43,350 bases of DNA from positions 1-43,350 of the IMG/VR virus record IMGVR_UViG_3300006919_000010; one strand, written 5' to 3'. The notes below the pieces were generated by a model. The model made no database searches. It was not told the origin of the DNA and saw only the letters and a program-made list of their open reading frames with translations. The stretch is from a virus. The position numbers and the translations under genes were made by a program. Below, piece after piece: positions 1 through 6,443 of this stretch (position 1 is its first letter; each line of letters begins with the position of its first letter).

Positions 1-123
1 CTCGCTAGACTTCGAATATGACTCAGGATACGGCATTCAGGAAATTTATGGTACAATATGGTTCGAAGACAAAACATGGGCCACCAGAGAAGAATATGAC
101 GGCTCAGAATGGTGGGAATACCA
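1..123. repeat. terminal direct repeat, left copy (123 bp)
   Basis: The first 123 bases are identical to the last 123 bases (43228-43350). The repeat lies inside a coding frame that continues across the join. This is what an assembler leaves on a circular or circularly permuted contig, and also what a phage with short direct terminal repeats would show. Sequence alone cannot separate the two. The position inside a gene rather than between genes favours the assembly overlap. Confidence 0.95.
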
Positions 124-166
124 AGAGCAACCAGAAATACCTAAGCACTTATACAAGATGACATGA
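1..166 (+). CDS. 3' part of a gene that crosses the genome join, unknown function
   Basis: This is the downstream end of the frame that starts at 43046. Because 1-123 equals 43228-43350, joining the ends gives one uninterrupted 115-residue protein that ends at the TGA at 164-166. The C-terminal part is rich in Trp, Tyr, Asp and Glu, with a WFEDKTW stretch and an EWWEY stretch. No family was recognised. The stop overlaps the next start in an ATGA at 163-166, which is typical of this operon and supports the frame being real. No function is assigned. Confidence 0.75.
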   Translation, partial: SLDFEYDSGYGIQEIYGTIWFEDKTWATREEYDGSEWWEYQEQPEIPKHLYKMT

Positions 167-366
167 ATTACAAAAAAATAAAAGAACTAACAAATAAAAT
201 AGAAGATATTGAAGACTTCATTGATTATATCGAAGATGCTCAAACAATCACTATCAAACCATCACCAAAAGAAATAAGAGCAATCAGCCAAGAAATGCCA
301 GTAAACGAAATTACTCAAGAAATCATTTACTGCATTAAAGAAATATTTATTCAAAAAAAACAATGA
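163..366 (+). CDS. small acidic helical protein, unknown function
   Basis: A 67-residue protein of mostly Lys, Glu, Ile and Asp, predicted to be helical (KELTNKIEDIEDFIDYIEDA near the N-terminus). No family was recognised. Its start codon overlaps the stop of the gene crossing the join (ATGA), so it is probably translated by coupling as part of the early operon that starts near 42.9 kb. It has no transmembrane segment or cysteine-rich motif, apart from one Cys near the C-terminus. Nothing suggests an enzyme; a small binding or takeover protein is possible but not shown. Confidence 0.6.
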   Translation: MNYKKIKELTNKIEDIEDFIDYIEDAQTITIKPSPKEIRAISQEMPVNEITQEIIYCIKEIFIQKKQ

Positions 367-395
367 CATTAAAAATGAACTTAAAACATTAATCA

Positions 396-659
396 ATGAA
401 TGTATATGAATCAGAGTCAACAGTAAACACTAATCTTAATTGCTCAATAGTAAAAGATGGCCCAAACCTATATTCAATAAGAATTGGACCTTTCTCAGCA
501 ATAATTGGACAAAGAATAGCAAAAAGAGAACCTCTACCTGATATACCACACAATAACTTAACACTAGCAGAAGCTAAGATATACATCAATTGGTGGCAAC
601 AATACATTGACAAACAAAATAAAAACCTAGATCAATGGAAGAAAAAAAAGAAAAGGTGA
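396..659 (+). CDS. small basic-tailed protein, unknown function
   Basis: An 87-residue protein with a beta-rich N-terminal half (IVKDGPNLYSIRIGPFSAII) and a helical C-terminal half ending in a run of lysines (QWKKKKKR), which may contact nucleic acid. The family is not recognised. The first ATG of the frame is used; there is no Shine-Dalgarno, only an A-rich leader. A 14-base sequence shared with two other leaders begins at its stop codon (655-668), and a perfect palindrome follows at 674-689, so this gene may end one regulatory unit just before the ubiquitin-like gene. Confidence 0.55.
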   Translation: MNVYESESTVNTNLNCSIVKDGPNLYSIRIGPFSAIIGQRIAKREPLPDIPHNNLTLAEAKIYINWWQQYIDKQNKNLDQWKKKKKR

Positions 660-673
660 AGGGATTGAAGACT

Positions 674-689
674 TTTCCTCATGAGGAAA
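674..689. promoter_or_regulatory. perfect 16-bp palindrome upstream of the ubiquitin-like gene
   Basis: TTTCCTCATGAGGAAA reads the same on both strands and lies 22 bases before the start at 712. It follows the shared sequence GGTGAAGGGATTGA (655-668). It could be an operator for a dimeric regulator or a small RNA hairpin in the leader. No loop is present, which favours protein binding to DNA. No further evidence is available from sequence. Confidence 0.5.
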
Positions 690-711
690 TAAAACAAACC
701 AAATAAGAACA

Positions 712-1071
712 ATGCCAAGAAAAAATAATACTAGTAAAACAACTACACGCAAGCCAGCAGCTAAGAAGCCAGCAGCTAAGAAACCAGCGGCTAAAAAGCC
801 ACCTGCTAAAAAGCCAGCAGCAGCAGCTAAAAAGCCACCTGCCAAGGGTAATAAAATACTAATCCGACATGGTTTATCACGAAGCAAAGAAGTGATTGCA
901 CCTGAAGGATCAACTATCGAAATGCTTCTCAATGACCCAGATTTAAGGGCTATCCTTGGTTATGGCGAAAACATCGAAGCTAAAAGTGAAGGAACTATCC
1001 TGTCTAAAAGCTCAAACCTAGCAGGAGTCAAAACAATCGACATTGTTACAAAGGCAAACACTAAAAACTAA
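712..1071 (+). CDS. ubiquitin-like (beta-grasp) protein with histone-H1-like tail
   Basis: A 119-residue protein in two parts. Residues 9-46 are a Lys/Ala/Pro tail built of repeated AAKKP and PAKKP units, like histone H1 tails, likely disordered and able to bind nucleic acid. Residues 47-115 look like a ThiS/MoaD or prokaryotic-ubiquitin beta-grasp domain: ILIRHG strand, a turn, EVIAPEGSTIEMLL (strand then helix), a central LGYGENIEAK stretch, then SSNLAGVKTIDIV. It is placed just before E2-like (1161) and E1-like (2027) genes, and a JAMM protein lies at 3554, which supports a ubiquitin-like role. The C-terminus is KANTKN, with no diglycine; the last glycine is residue 105. A strong terminator follows at once, so this product could be made in excess over the enzymes. 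The fold is inferred from pattern only. Confidence 0.55.
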   Translation: MPRKNNTSKTTTRKPAAKKPAAKKPAAKKPPAKKPAAAAKKPPAKGNKILIRHGLSRSKEVIAPEGSTIEMLLNDPDLRAILGYGENIEAKSEGTILSKSSNLAGVKTIDIVTKANTKN

Positions 1072-1096
1072 CCTGATAAAGGCACATAACCTGATT

Positions 1097-1138
1097 AAGG
1101 CACACACGCATATTATTTGCGTGTGTGCCTTTTTTTTT
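1097..1138 (+). terminator. strong intrinsic terminator after the ubiquitin-like gene
   Basis: AAGGCACACACGCA (1097-1110) pairs perfectly with TGCGTGTGTGCCTT (1118-1131) around a 7-base loop, and the T tract runs to 1138. It lies between the ubiquitin-like gene and the E2-like gene start at 1161. Part of the polymerase must read through for the downstream genes to be expressed, unless another promoter exists in the roughly 20 bases left, which is unlikely. Confidence 0.93.
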
Positions 1139-1160
1139 AACAAATAATCACCAATCAACT

Positions 1161-1856
1161 ATGAGAACAGACGATACAACAATACTAATAGAGGGAGACA
1201 AAGTCTACTCACAAAGAGTTACTAAGGAATTACTAAATGTAAGTAATAAATTCATTCAAGAATCTATAAACTTCCCAGTAACAATGCATGGAATAGTACC
1301 GCTTACAAGTCTAATTATAAGTAAGGGAACATATTTCATTGCAAGAGAAATACATGAAATCGAATTAAAAACATTCTTTAAGATCATTGCAGACATTAAA
1401 GAAACATATATTACACCATCATACCACGATGGAGCGGAATCAGCATACTATGAGCAAATATATAAAATACCAGTTAATGTAAGAATGTACTTTGTTTCGC
1501 AATTTGATAAATTCGACTTAATACCCAAACAATACTACGCATTATGGGAAGTTGATGGAGAATATTATCCAGCAGCATTCCCAAATATATATGTTGATGG
1601 AACTGTATGCTTAGGTGCAACTCCAAATGTAACTAACTGCAACTCCTATCTTGAGGCATTTGATTTAGCATTTGATTGCTTCATCAATAACACATGGAAT
1701 CTTGATCTCTATGCAGATAGATGTAAGTTTATAAAATTCAGAGAAAATTCATCTGGAACTTGGAATCAATTACATATAGGAACTAGCGAATTTACATCAG
1801 TAACAAAAATAATATCAACAGACTCAGTAAGGATCATAGGAAATGGACTTAGTTAA
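1161..1856 (+). CDS. E2-like (Prok-E2_D / PRTRC protein B-like) conjugating protein
   Basis: A 231-residue protein from the ATG at 1161. A GTG at 1125 in the same frame lies inside the terminator stem and is rejected. The C-terminal half carries the pattern known from PRTRC system protein B and related prokaryotic E2 families: ALWEVDGEYYPAAFPNIYVD followed by GTVCLG, with Cys150 as the candidate thioester cysteine, then a helix (SYLEAFDLAFDCFINNTWN) where the family has a WE..FF.S.FTH-like stretch. The N-terminal region (residues 1-100) is the usual beta-rich lead-in. In E2 enzymes the cysteine accepts the ubiquitin-like protein from E1 and passes it to a target amine. The gene lies between a ubiquitin-like gene and an E1-like gene, which fits. 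The leader has no Shine-Dalgarno. Assignment rests on motif and context. Confidence 0.7.
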   Translation: MRTDDTTILIEGDKVYSQRVTKELLNVSNKFIQESINFPVTMHGIVPLTSLIISKGTYFIAREIHEIELKTFFKIIADIKETYITPSYHDGAESAYYEQIYKIPVNVRMYFVSQFDKFDLIPKQYYALWEVDGEYYPAAFPNIYVDGTVCLGATPNVTNCNSYLEAFDLAFDCFINNTWNLDLYADRCKFIKFRENSSGTWNQLHIGTSEFTSVTKIISTDSVRIIGNGLS

Positions 1857-2034
1857 TAAAATACGTCTTAAATCAAGAGAAGCTTACCTAAGATTAAAAG
1901 AAAAAGAAATAGAGGTATTAAATCATCTATTAAAAGAAGAAATAATAAGAGAAATAAAAACACTTAAAACTAAACAACAATCAGAGATTGCTGATAAATG
2001 CTTAGAAATACTAGAAATAATAAACAATGAATAG
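1843..2034 (+). CDS. small coiled-coil protein between E2 and E1 genes
   Basis: A 63-residue, highly charged, fully helical protein (LKEKEIEVLNHLLKEEIIRE) with a heptad-like leucine/isoleucine pattern. It overlaps the end of the E2-like gene by 14 bases and the start of the E1-like gene by 8 bases, so all three are probably translated together. The family is unknown. The location suggests an adaptor or subunit of the conjugation machinery, but that is inference from position only. It ends with TAG, a stop rarely used in this genome. Confidence 0.6.
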   Translation: MDLVNKIRLKSREAYLRLKEKEIEVLNHLLKEEIIREIKTLKTKQQSEIADKCLEILEIINNE

Positions 2035-2701
2035 ATTAAATATATTGATAATTGGTGCAGGAGGGACTGCATCATACTTCCTGCCAGCAATCTCAAAGTA
2101 CCAAGGTCAAGATATAAGAATAACCATCATGGATGGAGATAAGCTAGAAGAACGCAATCTTGATAGACAATTATTCAGTGATATATCAATAGGAAAATAC
2201 AAAGCTCAAGAGTTAGCAAGAGTTTACTCACCAAGAGGAACAAATAATATAAGATATATTAATGAATATCTTACGCCAAACACACTTGATTATATCTCAA
2301 GCAAATATGACTGCATATTCTCATTTGTAGATAATAATAATGCAGTTAAATTAGCATATGATCAAGCATGCCACTTAAAAATCCCATTCATAATGGCAGC
2401 AAATGAGATGTTTGACGCTAGTGCTGACATTGTGCTACCAGAATGGCGAGGAACAAATCTATGTCTATATGAACGCTATCCAGATGTAATGACACCAAGT
2501 GCATCTACAGGAATTAACTGCACAGGTAGCCAAGCAGCAAGATTCCCTCAATTAGCAATAGCTAACAATACTGGAGCAGCATTAGCACAGCATCTATTCT
2601 ATACATGGATCATTTGCGAATTAAGCAATGAAGGAAAAAAAGTTGTGCCATATAGCATTAAAAGAACATTAAGTAAATTCGAGACATTAAGTATATCATG
2701 A
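2027..2701 (+). CDS. ThiF/E1-like adenylating enzyme (ubiquitin-like activating)
   Basis: A 224-residue single-domain ThiF/MoeB/E1 superfamily protein. Motifs in order: Rossmann ATP loop GAGGTASYF (residues 10-18); MDGDKLEERNLDRQLF (35-50) with Asp36/Asp38, Asn44, Arg47 and Gln48, the classical D..D.VE..NL.RQ signature; IGKYKA (55-60) with the conserved lysines; FVDN (100-103) with the Mg-binding Asp102; and Cys165 in NCTGSQAARFPQ, the likely catalytic cysteine, where PRTRC ThiF proteins have PSC. Such enzymes adenylate the C-terminus of a ubiquitin-like protein and take it as a thioester. The length is like stand-alone PRTRC or Bil E1 proteins, with no second E1 domain. It overlaps the next gene by ATGA at 2698. 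Confidence 0.88.
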   Translation: MNRLNILIIGAGGTASYFLPAISKYQGQDIRITIMDGDKLEERNLDRQLFSDISIGKYKAQELARVYSPRGTNNIRYINEYLTPNTLDYISSKYDCIFSFVDNNNAVKLAYDQACHLKIPFIMAANEMFDASADIVLPEWRGTNLCLYERYPDVMTPSASTGINCTGSQAARFPQLAIANNTGAALAQHLFYTWIICELSNEGKKVVPYSIKRTLSKFETLSIS

Positions 2702-3552
2702 ACATAACTGATCTTAGAGACCTAATTCATAGTCAAGTACATAAGTATATATCACATCAGAATTGTACAAAATGGAATATCGCAAATAGAGGAGTAGTAG
2801 TACCAATACTAAGTGATTATGGTAAAGAAGTCTACCCTAATTACAAGCTATTAGCAATACCAGATGCTAATTATGAACCAGATGACCAATGTTACTCACT
2901 AATAGTTAATCCTCAATGGTTCTATATGAATGTTAGATTAATTAACGCCTGGCTTGCTGCACCTGAGTCAACAATAACCAAGCATACCATATTGAAAGCA
3001 TTTGGCATTCATATTGATATTAATACTATTGATAGTTTTATAGATGATAAGAATAAATTTAATATTCAACCACTTATGGATGTTATTGAAATATTTAAAA
3101 AAGATATATTTCAACATACCAGAGACAGACAATATCAAAAAATTAACCTCAATGACCCATATAATGAACCAAAAATAACTATCACGTCCACACGAACACA
3201 AGCAAACGCAGGTAGAAATAATCAAATAAACTTATATGGTTCAACAATCACAATAACAAAAATATGGGAAGTAGACTACTCAATAGATCAACTATACCTA
3301 ACAAGTGATGAGAGGCAAGAATTAGAAGAAGCTGTAAATACACATGGTCCATCATCTCAGCTTGATAACCATATAGATAACCTAATAAAAGAAATAATAA
3401 ACAATTATGGTTTTGATTACTTTCAATCCTATGCATCAGATCTCGACCTGACAAATGAAGAACTAATGGAAGAAGAAATATCTAATATTATCATTGACAC
3501 CGATGATGATATATATGAACAACTAGGAATTAACACAGACGACGATTATTAA
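2698..3552 (+). CDS. unknown protein of the conjugation cassette
   Basis: A 284-residue protein, start overlapping the E1 stop (ATGA). I do not recognise the family. The N-terminal part (residues 1-100) is mixed alpha/beta with conserved-looking Trp and Pro (NPQWFYMNVRLINAWLAAPE); the middle has a strand-rich segment with many Thr and Ile (EPKITITSTRTQANAG); the C-terminal 80 residues are very acidic, ending in DTDDDIYEQLGINTDDDY. It lies between the E1-like and JAMM genes and keeps the same spacing, so it is probably a functional member of the cassette: a target, target-recruiting factor or regulator. No E2, RING or protease motif could be seen. Confidence 0.65.
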   Translation: MNITDLRDLIHSQVHKYISHQNCTKWNIANRGVVVPILSDYGKEVYPNYKLLAIPDANYEPDDQCYSLIVNPQWFYMNVRLINAWLAAPESTITKHTILKAFGIHIDINTIDSFIDDKNKFNIQPLMDVIEIFKKDIFQHTRDRQYQKINLNDPYNEPKITITSTRTQANAGRNNQINLYGSTITITKIWEVDYSIDQLYLTSDERQELEEAVNTHGPSSQLDNHIDNLIKEIINNYGFDYFQSYASDLDLTNEELMEEEISNIIIDTDDDIYEQLGINTDDDY

Positions 3553-3553
3553 A

Positions 3554-4699
3554 ATGAATATTCAGCAACTAATTAAAGACGGAAAAATATACTCAAAAAC
3601 AAGCAATCAATTCTTTGATACATATCAAGAAGAAAAAGTACCAAAAGCAGATAATATACCATTTGATTGGAAAGGAGGCTTAATTCCCTTTGATACATAT
3701 CAAGAAATTGTGAATTTCTTCTTATGGACATATGAATTATGGAAAGGAGAAAGCCAAGTAAGACTATGGTATAATACTGAAACTCAAGAATGGGCAACAT
3801 ATCCAATGCCTCAATTAATAACTAAAGGCTCTATGGCAACAACTGATAGTTATTGCGAAAAAATATCTAAATTATTCCCACCACCCTGGATTGATCTTGG
3901 TACTGGGCATCATCATTGTAATGCTAATGCTTTTGCAAGTGCTCAAGATATTAACAACGAACAGAATCAAGATGGATTTCATTTCACAATCGGAAATCTA
4001 AATCAAAATAAACTTGACCTTCATGCTCGTTTCAGTTGGTCTGGACAGCTTTTCCCTTGCCATGTTTCTGACTTCGTAGCAGCCCCAGAATGGCTTCATT
4101 CAGCTCCAGACAATACTTACTACCAAATTCTCGACATAATGCTCAGAACACCGCCAGAATGCCCAGATTTTCCAAAAGAATGGAAACAACAGGTAACAGA
4201 AAAAATTACAAAACCTGATCATAGTCATCATATTCATCATCCTTATCAAGGGTTATATCAAGGTTACAACTGGAGAGATTGTATAAACAACAAAAGTATC
4301 ATAAACGAAGAAGAAGATGTCTTAGAATCAAATGATATTGCTATGGAAATTTCTGACATTGCTTACACAGTAAGTGAAGCAATTATTGATAATCCATATG
4401 ATATCTTAGAAGCATTCAATGAATCAAAGCCAAATAATAGACAATCAATATATATTAAAGATGTTGAATCAATGATAGAAGCAGAAATTGCATATTCACA
4501 AATTAAAATAAGAAAAAAAGATGCACTTAAAGAAACCTTAGATATGTTAAGAGCTAAAATTAATAAAGATGAAAAGATCATACAAGATACAAATAACCTT
4601 GAAGAACTTAAATTGATGACTGGTGCTAGCATGCCAACAATAAAATCAATCAACTATGAGATATATGAAAACGGTATTAGTATCGAAGATCTAATATGA
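3554..4699 (+). CDS. JAMM/MPN+ metallo-isopeptidase-like protein (PRTRC protein A-like)
   Basis: A 381-residue protein. Residues 119-132 read HHHCNANAFASAQD, an exact HxH-x7-SxxD JAMM zinc signature (His119, His121, Ser129, Asp132), with Cys122 where most families have Pro. Around it the layout matches PRTRC protein A: strands with Trp before (RLWYNTETQEW, containing Glu79 as a possible catalytic Glu), then PPPWIDLGTG, the motif, an acidic patch DINNE, and strands FHFTIGNL and LDLHARFSW. JAMM enzymes cut isopeptide or C-terminal peptide bonds of ubiquitin-like proteins. The C-terminal part (about 270-381) is charged and helical with no known domain. It follows the 284-residue gene by one base and overlaps the nuclease gene by ATGA. 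The motif is clear; the substrate is inferred from the E1/E2/ubiquitin-like neighbours. Confidence 0.78.
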   Translation: MNIQQLIKDGKIYSKTSNQFFDTYQEEKVPKADNIPFDWKGGLIPFDTYQEIVNFFLWTYELWKGESQVRLWYNTETQEWATYPMPQLITKGSMATTDSYCEKISKLFPPPWIDLGTGHHHCNANAFASAQDINNEQNQDGFHFTIGNLNQNKLDLHARFSWSGQLFPCHVSDFVAAPEWLHSAPDNTYYQILDIMLRTPPECPDFPKEWKQQVTEKITKPDHSHHIHHPYQGLYQGYNWRDCINNKSIINEEEDVLESNDIAMEISDIAYTVSEAIIDNPYDILEAFNESKPNNRQSIYIKDVESMIEAEIAYSQIKIRKKDALKETLDMLRAKINKDEKIIQDTNNLEELKLMTGASMPTIKSINYEIYENGISIEDLI

Positions 4700-5193
4700 G
4701 ACCAGAAGCAAAATTTAGAGAGTGGTTTAAAAACGCCATACATCCACTCTGGAGAGTTAATAACATCGAGACATCCACAATGAGCGGATTTCCAGATATT
4801 CTTCTGGAAATCCCTCATGTGGGTGATATACCCATTGAACTTAAAGTAAATAAACCACGTCTTAATAAATACCAATACGCATGGATCACTAAACGTATGG
4901 GTATGGATCTGCCAGTAGCAGTATTATCCAAGATTAAGAATGAATACCATATATGGTATAAGCATTTTGAAGTCCAAGTAACTAAGGACAGATTAACCAT
5001 AATAACAGAACCAGACGATAAACACCAAGAAATAGAAAGCCTACAAGGATGTCTAGTGAAGATAATACTAATGAAGCAGTCGGACTGCGGAGCAATGAGA
5101 GTGCCACAACAATGGATCAAGCCATACCAAAAAAAAGCAATGAATCAACTCTCACACGACTCATTAATGCAGCAAACGAGCAAGAAATACTAA
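4696..5193 (+). CDS. VRR-NUC-like PD-(D/E)XK endonuclease
   Basis: A 165-residue protein. GFPDIL (31-36) and IELK (47-50) give the nuclease core Asp34...Glu48-x-Lys50, followed by LNKYQYAWI, the helix usual in VRR-NUC and phage Holliday-junction-type nucleases. The N-terminus (EAKFREWFKNAIHPLW) matches the family lead helix. Likely role: cutting branched DNA during replication or host DNA breakdown. The last ~48 codons overlap the next gene (start 5049) in another frame by 145 bases, unlike the 1-14 base overlaps elsewhere, so the true or ancestral C-terminus may lie near residue 118. Confidence 0.75.
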   Translation: MRPEAKFREWFKNAIHPLWRVNNIETSTMSGFPDILLEIPHVGDIPIELKVNKPRLNKYQYAWITKRMGMDLPVAVLSKIKNEYHIWYKHFEVQVTKDRLTIITEPDDKHQEIESLQGCLVKIILMKQSDCGAMRVPQQWIKPYQKKAMNQLSHDSLMQQTSKKY

Positions 5194-5648
5194 CTGCTCT
5201 CATTGCTGATGCTGAAGAACAATTAAAACAACGCAAAGAAGACCTAAGAAAAATAGTAGAAAATACAATCCCAACACTATTATCTGAAAGCGGACTTCAA
5301 GGACTAACTCTAAGAAGCGGAAAAACTATCTCTATTAAGAAAAGCTATTTCGCTTCAATTCCTAAAAAAGATCCAGTTAAAGCAACAGCAGCATTCAAAT
5401 GGCTCTTTGACAATGGATACAAGGATACTGTTAAAAGAATCATTAAAGCACCTATTGAATCATCAAGAGAAAAAACATTCTCTGAACTTGAAGACTATAT
5501 GGCTGAAAATAATATCCAATTCGATCTAACAAGAGACATTAACGCACAAACACTGAAAAAGATTGTGAAGGAGACGATGGAACAAGGGAAAGATATCCCT
5601 ATGGACGTATTTGGCATCTTCGTAAAAGAAGAGTCAGTAATTAACTAA
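5049..5648 (+). CDS. phage protein with N-terminal coiled coil, unknown function
   Basis: A 199-residue protein. After a low-complexity start, residues ~45-75 form a coiled coil (DAEEQLKQRKEDLRKIVENT) followed by a compact domain with TLRSGKTISIKKSYFASIPK and KATAAFKWLFDNGYKD. Proteins with this layout occur in phage replication regions just before ssDNA-binding proteins, but I cannot name a function. The start at 5049 is preferred because its N-terminus (SSEDNTNE) closely matches the start of the gene at 7951; a later ATG at 5112 is the alternative. It overlaps the nuclease frame by 145 bases. Confidence 0.7.
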   Translation: MSSEDNTNEAVGLRSNESATTMDQAIPKKSNESTLTRLINAANEQEILTALIADAEEQLKQRKEDLRKIVENTIPTLLSESGLQGLTLRSGKTISIKKSYFASIPKKDPVKATAAFKWLFDNGYKDTVKRIIKAPIESSREKTFSELEDYMAENNIQFDLTRDINAQTLKKIVKETMEQGKDIPMDVFGIFVKEESVIN

Positions 5649-5672
5649 AAAAAACTAAAGAACTAAACACAC

Positions 5673-6386
5673 ATGGATTATTCACAATATGCAAACGCTG
5701 GTCTTGAAAATAAGACCGATAAGGATGTAAACATTCCCGTCATTACTATCTGCCAAGCAAGCAGTCCTCAGTTTGACGCAACTAAACCCGATCACGCACA
5801 AAAAAAGATTGAAGACATCAAGCCTGGACACCTGTTCAATAGTGCAAATAATAAAATTATTAAACAGCCTATCGAGATAATTCCTTGTCAATACACTGTA
5901 AATTATCCAGAATGGAAATCAGGTGAATCTTCTGGAGCACCAGTAACAGTACATAAGGATGAATCAATCTTAAGAGAAACTGTACGCAATGATAAGAATA
6001 AGGACGTTCTGCCTAATGGTAATTACGTAGAAACAACTTATAATTTCCTTGTTATGTTTCGTGAGGCTGAATCAGATGAATGGCTACCAGCTATCATTCG
6101 TATGAAATCAACACAGATTAAGAATGCGAAAAACTGGATTACTGTGATGGATTCCATTAAGATGACAACTCCTGATGGAACTAAATTCACTCCACCAACA
6201 TTCTCGCATACCTACTCACTTACAACTGGCCCAGAAAATAATAAACACGGATCATGGTTTGGGTTTGTTATAAAAATCATTGGCCCTCAAGAAGACTCTG
6301 AGGTAGCCAATCAAGCTATTGGTATGTACGAATCAGCAACATCATACTTAGCCGAAAAGAAAGCTTTACCAGTCAGTGAGGACTGA
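5673..6386 (+). CDS. probable phage ssDNA-binding-like protein
   Basis: A 237-residue soluble protein, beta-rich, with a conserved-looking core: IKPGHLFNSANNKIIKQPIEIIPCQY, YPEWKSGE, LPNGNYVETTYNFLVMF, LPAIIRMKSTQIKNAKNW, GSWFGFVIKI. This is the pattern of a phage family often found in recombination and replication blocks and sometimes annotated as ssDNA-binding. It is followed by a hairpin and then the primase gene, which fits that role. There is no Shine-Dalgarno; the leader is A-rich. I do not see a clear OB-fold signature, so the role remains probable only. Confidence 0.6.
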   Translation: MDYSQYANAGLENKTDKDVNIPVITICQASSPQFDATKPDHAQKKIEDIKPGHLFNSANNKIIKQPIEIIPCQYTVNYPEWKSGESSGAPVTVHKDESILRETVRNDKNKDVLPNGNYVETTYNFLVMFREAESDEWLPAIIRMKSTQIKNAKNWITVMDSIKMTTPDGTKFTPPTFSHTYSLTTGPENNKHGSWFGFVIKIIGPQEDSEVANQAIGMYESATSYLAEKKALPVSED

Positions 6387-6406
6387 ACTCATAGTTGAAT
6401 AAGGAA

Positions 6407-6434
6407 AAGGGGGTCAGGTAAAACTGGCCCCCTT
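6407..6434 (+). terminator. stable hairpin, possible attenuator, before the primase gene
   Basis: AAGGGGGTCAG (6407-6417) pairs with CTGGCCCCCTT (6424-6434), with one G-T wobble and a 6-base loop. The following bases are ATTCTCAT, only weakly T-rich, so this is a weak terminator or an mRNA processing or stability hairpin. It separates the possible ssDNA-binding gene from the primase start 10 bases downstream. Confidence 0.7.
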
Positions 6435-6443
6435 ATTCTCATA

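Noticed and set aside
627-932. 101-residue antisense frame rich in Gly, Ala and Leu
   Set aside because: It is the complement of the Lys/Ala/Pro repeats of the ubiquitin-like gene.
1125-1160. GTG start that would add 12 residues to the E2-like protein
   Set aside because: It lies within the terminator stem and T tract; the ATG at 1161 gives a normal start.
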